From contig OY829648.1 in the NCBI GenBank assembly GCA_963691815.1, positions 26,709,917 through 26,773,916 on the forward strand: a DNA stretch of 64,000 bases, read 5' to 3'. The position numbers and the translations under genes were made by a program. This document shows, piece after piece, positions 1 through 11,100 of this stretch (positions are counted from its first letter, which is position 1; the number at the start of each line of letters is the position of its first letter). Below the pieces are notes generated by a model. The model saw only the letters and a program-made list of their open reading frames with translations, did no database searches and was not told the DNA's origin. Source of the stretch: Echiichthys vipera (lineage: Eukaryota; Chordata; Actinopteri; Perciformes; Trachinidae).

Positions 1-710
1 TCAATTAGATGCTGCTATTGTCAAATAAAACCAAGAGGTGGTAGCCCAATCACTCTCCCCTTCTCCAAACCTCATTAGGTTTAGTCTCCAGGTGCATACA
101 GATCTATTGAAAGCCTCTTTACATGTCTGCCAGAAGGCACATGGTAATTACTGCCTGGCTTTCCCAGAGTGCACCATGATGACACAGTGCAACAATTGTC
201 TTGCACAGACCCTTCATTTATATTAAACCCCATCATCCATTCAACCATGAGCTGAATCCAAACTGATGTGATGAGTCTCAGGTCTGAACGCCAGCTGGGA
301 GCACAGGCTCCTCTTTAGCTCTGAACTGAGCGGAAGAGGAGAAGAAAAGATGCCCGACATTCAGTCCTAAGAGCAGGTAGAAAAAGACAAAACAGAGAGG
401 AGCTGAGAGTTTGTGTGGGGAGACTTGAATTAGCCTGCTAATCTGACTGATTTACCTATTAAATCGAAATAAAGTTATTTATGTGGGCTTCGATTCAGAG
501 GTCTGGAGCCACACCGCAACTAAATACAGCCATGCTAGCATCTTTATGTTCCCATGTGCTGTTTAAATTCCATGTAATCAAATGCATTGAACAGCTACAA
601 AATAACAAATAAATGTCAAAAACAGATTATACCAATGAATGAATGATGCCAGAGTCTATGACACAATGTCCCCTTACCTACTTTCTATCCCCCTACTAAC
701 AACGCCCTTG

Positions 711-862
711 CTCGGACCACACCCATCTTCAAACTTGTCCTCCAATTAGATCTCATCTACCCAGCTGCCAAATTTCCTGACTGTATCTTGCAAGGTTGGG
801 ATGCTAACGCCGTGACAAAATCTGTCCGACGGCTGTTGTAATTACATCACTTGATGGTCTCT
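711..862. repeat. dispersed repeat, copy 1
   Basis: This stretch is alignable by eye with 5511-5660. Both carry the same order of words: a 'cccatcttcaaactt' or 'cccatcctcaaactc' start, a 'gatctca' block, a 'gactgtatcttgcaaggtt' or 'gactgcaccttgcatggtt' block, then a 'gtaatta' end. The family is not identified. It is probably an old non-autonomous transposon or SINE. Confidence 0.5.
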
Positions 863-947
863 AGTTATGTTCTGTCAAACTAATTGGTTCCTGATGAAAA
901 TGTAAATCCTTTCACACGGGTCACAAATATATAGTTTATGTGTTTAT

Positions 948-1050
948 TTAAAGGTTGAATATGGAGAATGGGCAGAGCACCGCCATCTAGTGTCTCAAGA
1001 TAGTATTCTCAACAACAACAAAAAATTATTCCAGCAGTCGGGTTGCGATG
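948..1050. repeat. dispersed repeat carrying a CTCF-like core, copy 1
   Basis: This matches 43850-43950 over about 95 bases with few differences, including the block 'caccgccatctagtgtctc'. The bases at 980-993 read on the minus strand fit the published CTCF core consensus at 13 of 14 positions. The repeat probably continues rightwards to about 1450, where a reading frame of 84 codons (1193-1447) has no recognised product. The transposon family is not identified. Confidence 0.55.
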
Positions 1051-3232
1051 TTCATTGCCCAGTAGCCTACAGGAGATCAGAGTCTGTTTGAGCCTGTTTG
1101 AACCCACCCCCTCTGGCGAATCACATCATAAAAACAAATATTTCAGAGGAGCTTGACTGACAGTTACCGTTAGCCGTTACAGCTAAGTAAACATGAAAGT
1201 TAGCTTACCGATCAAGGAGAAACGTAGACGTTTCGGCGTGCATTTTACTCCCGTTGAACTCTTTTATCTCAGTCCATGGAGTGAATTCTTGGCCTATAGT
1301 GACTCTGGTTTTTGCCCGTCTCCGTTCACTCAGCTGCTGGGAAAGAATAACCCAGTGCCAGCCTACAGTAGCTGCACCAAACAACAGAAAACCTGGCAGC
1401 CCGCAATGCTGGCTGCTATTGGCTGGTACAATGTAAACAGAACATGAAAGAAAGTCATTGTCAAAAAAAAAAATGTAAATATTAATTCAGACTAAATATA
1501 TTTTTTTATGGAAAAGCAATACTTTCATTCTGTACCCCTCAAAAACGCCCCGTGGGTGTATTCTTTATTTTATTTTTTAAAAATATAGCTTTTAATAAAG
1601 ATTCTACATATTCAATCTTTGAATTTAAAAGTCTAAAAGATTATCTAAAACAACTGGGCACTGAAGTTTTTGACCAACTTTTCTCAGCAGGAGTATGTCA
1701 GGAGCATGTCAGCCTGTGCAACATTATGTCTCATTGATGTGCTTTTGGACATCAATATCGTCTATGGCACAACACAGACAGAAAAGTAACGAATCAAACC
1801 AGACTTATTAACTATGTTAGTCACACATGAGACCCCGAGTGGAAATATCGTCTCTGGTGTGTCCAATGAGGAGCATAAACACATCTCTGTACATCGTTGC
1901 TGTGCAGACTGGTACATCCTTGAAATGTGCTGAGAGACACAGAGTGGTTGTACGTATGTGTCTCTTGGTACACACTTTGTTTCCTTTTCCTTTTTGTAAT
2001 TTTCTATGTCAGAGCACCAAAACACAAAGAAAGGCTTCAGACGTGTGTAAAATCTGTGGTAAAATGGAAAAAACATGCCTGACATGCCTGTGACGTAAAA
2101 TAAGAAGACAAGCTGCATAACAAGTAGGTCCTCAGATGTGTCTTGGCAGCCAATATCAGTTTGAGTGGCCGTGGCACTGCTCTGAGTCCTCTTGTGCTGA
2201 TGAGCTGCCCGCTGTTCATCAGACGCCATCCATGATTATCTGTACATGTCTTTTTTCCCTTATTACAAAACGAGAGGATGATTTATCCTCTGCCAAACCT
2301 TTACACAGGGTTGCTATAACAACCTCAAGGACAAACTTATGGGCCTTTGCCTGAAACATCAAACAAATCATGCCAGGAAGATGTGAAACTCTGATCTACA
2401 GTCGCTGCATGTGTGAGACTCTCTGCTGATTTGTTTTTACTGTTTGTTTCACAACCCTCTAGTAGAGCAGTAATTTCACTCGTGCTGTAATCAGACACAC
2501 TTCTACTGATTGTTCCTGTTTCCACTCGTAATCAGTCGATCGGCAACAAGTGTTTTACAAGTGTCCTACCTTTACGTTCACGCTTCTCCTTCACTGACCT
2601 GCAACAAATAAATGGATGGAATGGAAGTATTCAAAAAGCTGAATACCATTTTAGTTGGTTTTGCTGATAAAATAGAAGATGAGGCTTTTCTACAGTCAGT
2701 GGTGAGCAGCTGAGAAGATGTGATTATTCGGGACATTTTGACATGTCGCACAACAGGTAAAGTGCAGTTGTCAAAAACAAAATGACTGTTGGCAGAATTC
2801 CATTTAGCTGTTCCTGTATTATGCTCAGCGACTCACTGTCACAGCGTACCGGGACACTTGAATGCAACAAAGCCATCGATAATGTTATCAGTCACTCTTG
2901 TGCCTGTACAAGTCACAATGTCTGCTACATATCAGTTGTCGTCCACGCTCACTGGTTTTTATTTATACTTAACCCAATATGTGAACTTGCCAAAATGCTG
3001 TCTTATTGAATCCTTGGTTTAAACTCAAAAGACGGAATATAATATAAATATTGCTGTTAATATTCTGTACAGGATGAGTTCAATTCTAGCAAATACTGTG
3101 TATGATCATAAAAGCAAGGTACCTCATTACATAGCTGAGTGTTGGGAATAACTAGTGAATCTACACACAGTAATGTACAGGTATGAAAACATAAATATAT
3201 TATGTATGTACAGGTGTGTAACATACAGTACA

Positions 3233-3486
3233 TGGATGTAAGTTCAAACAAAGACGGACAACCATTCCCACTCACATTCACACCTACGGGCAAAATATTA
3301 GAGTCATCAATGAACCTAACACGTGCATGTCTTTGGACTGTGGGAGGAAACCGGAGAACCCGGAGAAAACCCACACAGACACGGGGAGAACATGCAAACT
3401 CCACACAGAAGGGCCCCAGGAACCAGGAACCCTCTTGCTGTGAGGCGATGGTGCTAACCACCACACCATGCACCGTACCCCCCTAA
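3233..3486. mobile_element. L2/CR1-like LINE 3' tail
   Basis: The block around 3320-3470 has the standard fish L2-tail wording: 'ggactgtgggaggaaacc', then 'cggggagaacatgcaaact', then 'cttgctgtgaggc' and 'gtgctaaccaccacac'. This is a very common vertebrate LINE2-derived tail. The 138-codon minus frame and the 94-codon plus frame over it are by-products of the repeat. Orientation of the parent element was not determined. Confidence 0.8.
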
Positions 3487-3677
3487 ATGATACTCTGTCC
3501 AGAAGTTGAATTTCAAAATCTAGACACAAAATCAATGAAAACTATTGAGAAACTCTTGAGGGGACTGATTTTGCCACTAAACTTCACAACTTGCTATACT
3601 TTGAAGTCCTATTTACCACACAAAGAGAGCTCCCACAACTGATATTTCATCCGACTCGCCTCGTACTTATGGTCTTC

Positions 3678-3685
3678 ATAAATAG
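3678..3685 (+). promoter_or_regulatory. TATA-like box before candidate gene
   Basis: The octamer 'cataaata' lies about 60 bases before the ATG at 3740, a spacing that would put a transcription start near 3705-3715 with a short 5' leader. It is a weak site considered alone and matters only if the candidate gene is real. Confidence 0.25.
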
Positions 3686-3739
3686 ATTGTGGTGTTAAAC
3701 AAGGAGTAGGAGGAGGAGGTTTCAACACTTTCTGACAAA

Positions 3740-4742
3740 ATGGTGACGGAAACTAAAGAAAAGCCTTGCTCTGAGAGGGATGCATTTTATTACATCTCTG
3801 CCCTCTGCAGGAAGCTTAAGACACTACAATCACAAGCTCAGCAATGTGTCCTTGAAGCTGATTCAACGATCACAGACCTTTCTCACAGACATTCTGACCT
3901 GTACAGTTCATCACAGTATGAAAAACAAAAGTGTAATCAAAAACACTGGCTCAGTCATTTGGTGGTAAGTAAATGTTTTGTATGGAACTATGGTGCATTG
4001 TGTACAAAGCAGTCATTAAATATATTACTGACACCTGTACGACAAGTCAAACTGTCAGTCAAAAGTCAGCCACGTATTTGCTCATGTGTGCTCATGTGTG
4101 CTCATACGGGGTGTAGCACAAAACTCTGCACCCACATAGGCACTGTCTACAGACCCCTCACCATATCCACAGCTATTCATTCTCTTTGTGGGCCCTTACT
4201 CAGTGCCCCCCCCCCCAGTCTGAGACTCCATCCTACTATATAACCTCTAGTAGTTGTTTGTATTACCTAATTTGCAATACATTCTTCACCACTTTCAGAA
4301 ATCTGGTTTTGCCTGTTGCTTGTTCTTGACAGGTTGTCTCCAATGCCCCCCCCCATTCAAAAATGATTTAAAATGAATAACCCACAACATGAACTAAACA
4401 TATGTCACCCATATGTTCTTCTTGACACACTAAGTAGCAGTAATCTTTCAAATATTCAAACCATCCCAACTGCTCATTCAGTTTAGCGTAAAGCAAAGTA
4501 ATAAATCAGCTTTCAAATGAAGACCTGTCTTGCTGCTCGTTCTGCTGTTCACAGAAAGTTGATTGTTAACATTCCTTTATATGCTGTGATCTGCCTCAAA
4601 TGTTTCTTTGAGCAAAGTTAGTAGAAGGTGTTTCTGACTGTTTCTCTCTTGGCAACAGCCCTGCAGCCATGAACAACTGTCAGTCCGGATTCCTGTCCTG
4701 CTTGCTCAGTGTTTGGTCCATCATCAGGCCAACAGCCGCTAA
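3740..4742 (+). CDS. unrecognised two-exon candidate gene, 102 residues
   Basis: I do not recognise this product. Exon 1 (3740-3964) opens with an ATG in strong context (aaaATGG) and reads 75 codons to a consensus donor, gtaagt. Exon 2 (4659-4742) follows a pyrimidine-rich acceptor (tttctctcttggcaacag) in the matching phase and closes with TAA after 27 codons. The predicted protein is small, rich in Gln, Ser, Lys and His. It has five or six cysteines, no signal peptide and no membrane segment, and could be largely helical (ALCRKLKTLQSQAQQCVLEA, residues 21-40). A TATA-like box stands 60 bases upstream. The exon boundaries, phase and Kozak context favour a gene over chance. The lack of a recognised family leaves open that it is a chance frame or a decayed gene. 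Confidence 0.4.
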
Positions 4743-6499
4743 CAAGTAAAGAGTATTATTACAGCGTGTTAGGGGACCCCAGGGCAGAAATTAACCCTGT
4801 TAACCCCCACTATGGCAAGTTCATTATTTACCTATAGGCACCTGGAAACCAACCAGTGCTCATATGGAAACGATACGTTCAGTCAATTAGTCAACTGACA
4901 AACTGGCAACAATTTTGATAATTGATTAACTGTCAAAGGCATTTTCTGTGCAAAAATACCCAAAATTCACTGTTACCAGCTTTTCAAACGTGAATATTTG
5001 CCAGTTTCACTTTTCTGTTGGTAAGACAAACAAACAATTAGAATATGTTAACGTGTGCTTCAGGGGATAATTATTGGGCATGCTTCCACTTCTTCTTGAC
5101 ACTGAGAGATCTTTTTTTAGAAAACTAAATGTATCTTAATAATGCATAATAAACTATTATAATATAGTACAGGAAAATGTATATAACAACTGTTGTTGGT
5201 TGCAGCCTTACAGTTCTTCTATGATTGAATAATACAATGTTGCCCGAGGTCTCATGAGAGTTAGTTGACACACGAAAAAAACTAGAAGCATTTGATAAAA
5301 CACTTATCAACAAATGAGCAGAATAGGACCTAAAAACCTCAACAAGACAGACTACCCAAATTCTATGGGGTACACCTGTTTTATTTTTCAAAAACTCTGT
5401 GGAGTTACTATACATAAATTCACCAAAACAAAAAGCGTTACAGTGACATGCTAATGCCTAATGAGCTGATGCATCACTTTACATCTGTGCATAAGCTCGG
5501 GCTTTCTTGCGCAGCCACTCCCATCCTCAAACTCGACTTCCATTTTGATCTCAACTACACATCTGTAACGTTTTGTGACTGCACCTTGCATGGTTGTGAC
5601 AGTATTGTAGTGTCAACCATATACCAACACTGCTGTCACAGCTGGTAATTAGGAATAACTCTTGTTCCTCCTCTGTCTTTGTAAGAGCCTGTTGTACTGA
5701 ATGTTAGAAGAGGCGCTGCACCCATAAGGAAACAGCCAACCTTTGTCACCCTTATAATAAGTAATAAGCTTGTGAGTGTTATCTCACTATGCATGCTCTT
5801 TAGTGATATAGTCTGTTGATGGATAGGGCCTCTGTCAACCATAAATTACGCATCAGTTTCTATTCATTGGATCACCTCACTTGGTGGCTGTCTTTAAGGC
5901 CTAAGGCCAAACTGAAACCTACATACCCAAACACACCAGAGTCAGCTCCCATCAGCTGAGCAGAGAGAATCTGAAACATCCTACAGGACAGCATTATCAT
6001 GGCTCAGGTTATCTTGCTTTATCAGCATTTATCTGACTCTATTGCTGTAAACCATTAACCTTCTCCCTGGTTTTACTTTCCACCAGCAGCCACATGTTGT
6101 ATTATTTATCTTGATCATTATCTATGTACATTATTTATTTGCTGTCTGTTGGACTACAGTTGTCCACTGCTTTCCTTTCCTTCACTATAATGGATCCAAA
6201 GGATGATAGCAAAGAAAGGGAGGAGGCTGAAATAAAATAAACAACAATTAATGAACAAATAAGGGATAATGATAGCCATATATAAAAAAGGGAAATACTC
6301 AGGTAAAGTGCAAGTAGCCCACCTGTGCTAAGTATAGCACTTGAGTAAATATATTTAGTTACTTTCCATCACTGATCAAATTACACCTGTTTAAACAAAT
6401 AATGAAATGGTTGCAGAGGTGCTGGTTGCCAGCCCCAGGCCAGTATGGGGCCCGCAAGGGCTGACAAACTTCAAACTATTGAGTTTGCAATGAGAATAG
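4743..6499. other. intergenic, no gene seen
   Basis: No gene is supported here. The stretch holds one dispersed repeat at 5511-5660 and otherwise AT-rich sequence. The minus-strand frame at 5125-5415 (96 codons) has no recognisable product. Confidence 0.5.
5511..5660. repeat. dispersed repeat, copy 2 (pair of 711-862)
   Basis: Same word order as 711-862, ending in 'ggtaattagga'. The two copies differ at many positions, so the insertions are old. Confidence 0.5.
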
Positions 6500-7290
6500 A
6501 CTTAGACTTAGACTTCTCTTTATTGATCCTTTGGGATGACTCTCGCAAGGAAATTAAGATTCCAGCAGCTTACAAAAACACAAGGGAGGTATAAAAGATA
6601 CAGTAAAAGATAACCAATAAACTCTTAGCTAAATAAATACAGGAAGTACAAAAAAAACAATAAACAGTAAACATTAAACTCTTAGTCAAATATAAATGAG
6701 GTAGATGTAAGAATACAGGTAAAATAAAATTCACAGCAAATGAAATCAGATAAGTTAAATGTAGAGGAAATGTATAAGATCAAATATGTATGACTGTATA
6801 TGACAGAAATGAGCAGCAATATTAAATTATTGCACTTAAGTGGCGGATAAAGTTATTGCACAAAAAAGAAGAAGATAAATGTCCAGGTATGTAGAGAAGA
6901 TTATTAATTGCACAGTGAGTGGCTCCCACTCCTTCCCTTCTGTCCTCTTTATTTCCTCCTGCCCCGAGTGAGGAGGTGTAGAGTGTGACGGACTGAGGGA
7001 CAAAGGAGTTCTTGAGCATGTTGGTCCTACACTTGGGCAGGGGCAGCCTTCCACTGAACAGGCTCTCCTGGTTGCTGATGACGGTGTGCAGGGGGTGGCT
7101 GGCGTTGTCCATAATGTCCAGCAGTTTGTCCAGTGTCCTCCTCTCTGCCACCGTCACCAGTGAGTCCAGTTTCATGCCGACCGCAGAGCCGGCCCGTCTG
7201 ATCAGTTTATCCAGTCTGGAGGTGTCCTCCTTGGATATGTTGCCCCCCTAGAACACCACAGTGTAGAAGAGGAGAGTAGGAGGCCTGACA
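6500..7290 (-). mobile_element. 5'-truncated CR1/Rex1-like LINE with remnant of reverse transcriptase C-terminus
   Basis: The right part, read on the minus strand from about 7285 to 6965, encodes the usual C-terminal end of a fish non-LTR reverse-transcriptase ORF. It runs from LDKLIRRAGSAVGMKLDSLV through AERRTLDKLLDIMDN to FSGRLPLPKC. A stop codon interrupts the frame just before this, so it is dead. The left part is the AT-rich 3' untranslated region and ends in the LINE tail word 'aaaggatcaataaag' (minus strand). A second copy of the untranslated part lies in tmem131 intron 22 (27786-28222). Confidence 0.8.
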
Positions 7291-7406
7291 TCTCTAAAGG
7301 GACCCCAACTGACTCCAATCACTCACTCCCATTCCCTTTTTTTTTTTTACTCCCATTGCAAGTGTCTTGCATGCTTCAGTCTAAACCTATCTGGCTGTTT
7401 AGTTGT

Positions 7407-7662
7407 GACGTAACACCCTTTCAAATATGATTTCCGGGTCCAAGCCGTTCCGAGCCTCGTATTTCTACAAAGCAGCAGTGCCGTGTTCCCGGTTGTTTGA
7501 ACAGATCTGAGTTTTTATAAAACTACGTAATTGTCATTTTACATCTTTCTTATCAATGAAAAAGATGTCTAACTGATGTTAGAGGTGATCGTAATGGTTC
7601 ACATGATCTGTAGTTGTATCTGTTGGAAATCCGGAAATCGTATTTTGAAAGGGTGTTACGTC
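7407..7662. mobile_element. MITE-like element with about 31-bp terminal inverted repeats
   Basis: The arm 7407-7437 is the reverse complement of 7631-7662 apart from one substitution and one inserted base. Both begin GACGTAACACCC at their outer ends. The interior (about 190 bases) has no coding capacity. The left outer end forms TGACGTAA (7406-7413), an ATF/CREB-type site. The element lies about 0.5 kb before the tmem131 start codon. I could not assign it to a superfamily because no clear target-site duplication is visible. Confidence 0.7.
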
Positions 7663-7859
7663 CGACTTCACAGCCGGATAATGGTGACGCTGGTTCAAAG
7701 GGGCCCCTGTGAATGTTTGGCCCCAACAGGCTCTAGAATCGCCTCTGAATGGTTGTACCAGTTAAAATGACAGTTGTTGAATAGCACCCGGTAAGTAAAG
7801 CTCCCTGATGCTATGCTACCTTTTCAAGCGCGAGACTGAGTGAATAAACCGCCCGCATT

Positions 7860-8175
7860 AGGGAAAAAAACACGATGAAAAGACAAAACGTCCATTCATG
7901 TTTCTGTCGGAGAGCCCCGCTCACTCCGCTGCAGCAGGCAGCAGCACACACCGCTGTGCGTCAACCTGGGACGCGTCACACATGAAGCGGAAGAGGAGGA
8001 AGAGAAGAAGAAGAAAAGAGGCCAGCGTCCTGTTCAGTAGTTAGCTGCTGCTGCTGCTCAGTTGGGATCGAGTTTTTTTTCCCCCTCCCGGCTATGATTG
8101 ACAGAGTCAGCAGAGGTTTACACGGGCATGTCCGCACACTCGCTCGGTTGTTATCCTAACAGACAGAAGTGCAGC
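7860..8175 (+). promoter_or_regulatory. tmem131 promoter and 5' leader region, with short upstream ORF
   Basis: This is the first CpG-richer stretch before the tmem131 start. It includes 'gaagcggaagagg' (ETS-like, about 7983) and a CTG run at 8046-8057. An upstream ATG at 8094 opens a 21-codon uORF ending at 8159, in a different frame from the main ORF. A second ATG at 8128 is in frame with the main ORF and would add 16 residues. The transcription start cannot be placed from sequence, so whether these lie in the mRNA is unknown. Confidence 0.5.
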
Positions 8176-11100
8176 ATGGCGGGTCAACACAGAGCCCGGA
8201 GTGTCCGACACTCACACACCAGAACAAGAACACCGTGTATCGGATTATTGAGGATGTTATTTATTGCTTTTATTCACTCGACGCGGGCCAATAAACAAGG
8301 TTTGTAACTTAGCTGCGGCCGCATTAGCTCGAGCTAACTTCCGTAGACAGTTGGGGCTTCCTCTGCGGGCCAACTTTAACACAGCTAGCATTAAACCTCT
8401 CTAACACCGCTTTCCTGCACTTGTTTGTCTTTGCCTTGAACGACATTCCCTTAAAGATTGTATTGATGTTTGAATTGATAGAAAACACAGCGTTAGTTGA
8501 GAATGAAAGTGCTAACAGTTATCTATGTGGCCTTTAACTACAGTGACGTTAGCTTGATGTGTAGCTTGTTGTCATGTTGTCATCCCGTCCATGTATGGCT
8601 CAGTTAGGCTAACACTCTTCTAACAAACACAGAATAATACAGGCAGCTTGTTAGCATCATGGCTAGCACTAATGTTAGCTTATACCACCTACTGAATAGT
8701 CTTAGTATACTGGGATTAAGGGACATTCAAATCAACATTGTCTCCCTACCTAACAGTACTTCCTCAAACTGGACTAAATAAAGGACATGTTTGGGTCAGT
8801 CAGGTGACTGGTTATTTGTAAACGTGGCTGAGCGTTTTTGGTTTTGACGCTGGGTTGCTTCCAGCTTGGCACTGAGCGGTCCAGGGGTTAAATGTGACAG
8901 CCGCATGTTATTTATCCAGCGGACTGACTGAAGTGTTGTGCTGTCATCATGTCAGGTCATAGTGATAAGTCCACCGATCATGAATGGACAGCAACGGTCC
9001 TAGTCCGAGATAAGTTGTGCCAACTTTGACGCGTGCCTGGTGCTCTTTAAATTGTTTACATTGGGTTCACGCACTTGCAACACCATCTGAGCATTTACCT
9101 AACAAGAAATGCCCTTTGGGTGGTCAAAGCTTATATTGTGTCACTTTGTAATGCATCTACTAATCTATTAACAGATTAACACTGTTATTTGTGCTTTACT
9201 GTTTTAATCAACTGTCCAGATTTACACAGGGCGATGCCAGGAGAAATGGTGTGATTTAAATGAGAGAAATGATAAAACATGGGTTTGCTTTCAGTTTGGT
9301 GATGGCCTTAGAGCAGTGGTCTCCAACCCTGCTGCTAGAGTTCTACTGTCCTGCATGTTTTAGGTTTGCCCCTGCTCCAACACACCTGACTCTAAAGATG
9401 TGTTCCTTATCAAGCAGCTGAAGCTCATCAGGATTTTGATGATGATTAGAATCAGGTGTGTTAAGGTAGGAAGATATCTAAAACATGCAGGGTAGTAGCT
9501 CTCCAGGAGATCCACCATTGCTGAATAACAAGAGATGTATTGATTCAATAGTGGTCTAAAACACTAGGTTTCACTTTCTGTAGATGTGCATTCAAGGATC
9601 TAGGATAACTTTTACAATGGGTGTCCCTTATTTTATATTAACTTCATTTACATAGGACTTTTTGTCATTCTTATTATTTATTGTTGTATGTTCCCACTGA
9701 GGTTCAGTTGGAAAAGTTATTTATTTCCACTCCACTTGCCAAAAAGTGACTTGAACTTAGATAAATTCACCCCAACTCTGACCTGACGCTCGCCCACGGC
9801 AGAATAACTCTAATGTTAGCTGTGTGTAAATCAGTAGTACAATCTAAAGAGGAAATGAAACGTAGTTGGCGCATCAAGCGATTAGATCACCTGGATCTGC
9901 TGAGGCATTTCAAACGAAAACACGCTTTATAGCAGGCAGGAGAGAATGGAATGCAACAGTTTATTTATCCAACGTAATGACAGGTTTCCATGCTCAAGGT
10001 GTGCTGTGTGCATGATCTGCAAAGGTCGATTTGTTGTCAAGTAGTGGTTTGTGGGTCATGTCAGGTGAAAAGCTTCTCAGTGGAATGAAAGCGTAATAAA
10101 TGCTGAGTATGAAGTTGAATTTTAGGCTCTCCAAGCTTGTAAATTAATTCTCGGAGAGTCATATGACAGCCAATGTAAGAAACATCCGGGCCTGAACGTC
10201 CTGTTGATAATAGTGTGATAACTAAGGCTTTACTACCCTTTCAACACACAACTCAACAATATGAGCGTGTGCTGAGACAATTCACTGTGAGCCTCATTCA
10301 CAGAAGTGCCAGATGGACTCACACCTTATAACATCCTGAAACAGATGAGTGTGTTTTGTGCTCAGAGTGGTAGATGAAATGTTGAAAAATCCACGCCAAG
10401 TGGAGCAGATAGTGAAGCCTGGTATTTTTCTTGTCTCTTGTCTGCACTCAAAAAGTACAAGAGATTAAAGTTCATGTAGGGAGTTATCTAGTTAACTAGT
10501 AATATATAATTTTGTGGCTCAGGAAGCTATAATGACGGCTAACTGATGACGTTTGCTTTGCAGATTTGAGAGGAGGCGTAAACAGTGGAAAGCAATTTTT
10601 AGATATGTCCAATCCTGCTATAGTTTGAACTTAAAGTTTTCATAGGTGTTAAATGTTCAAAACTCTTGTTCTCTTTTTTAGTGATTGTGATAATACTTAT
10701 ACGGTTTTCCTGTTGTCTCTTTTTATTTACAGCATTCATTCAGTCAGACACAATTCTAGAAGTTTTACATTTTGGTGAGGGAAGCATATTACAGGTAAGT
10801 GCTATCACTTTTTAGTCCTCATTTTTGTTGCCATTTGTTTAAGCCAGGGGTGGGGAACCAGGACAGTGGCCCTCCAGGAGCAGGGGTTCCCCACCCCTGG
10901 CTTAAGATTTTACTCACCACATATACAGAAACATTTCCTCTATTACAGAGCTGTAAGCGAGTGTTAGAATAAAGCAATTTACTTGGTTTACAAATGACCC
11001 ACCCCTTCGTGTAATAAATAATGTTATGTCTAGTTAAATCCCATTTAGATAATTGCTTATGTCTCTGTTCTTTTTGCAGACTGAGTCTGACATTGATTTT

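Larger units (their letters stand above)
1..3232. other. intergenic, repeat-rich, no gene recognised
   Basis: No exon chain with splice sites and family similarity was found on either strand. Two dispersed repeats (about 711-862 and 948-1050) have second copies elsewhere in the window and are listed separately. The remaining sequence is AT-rich with short chance reading frames, the longest being 155 codons on the minus strand at 1762-2229 without recognisable similarity. Confidence 0.6.

Noticed and set aside
1193..1447. 84-codon plus frame after a repeat
   Set aside because: It continues directly from a dispersed repeat and has no recognised product. More likely repeat interior than gene.
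1762..2229. 155-codon minus-strand frame
   Set aside because: No recognisable family and no splice or promoter support. The composition is like the surrounding AT-rich DNA, so it is probably chance.
3057..3473. 138-codon minus frame
   Set aside because: Created by the L2-like LINE tail.
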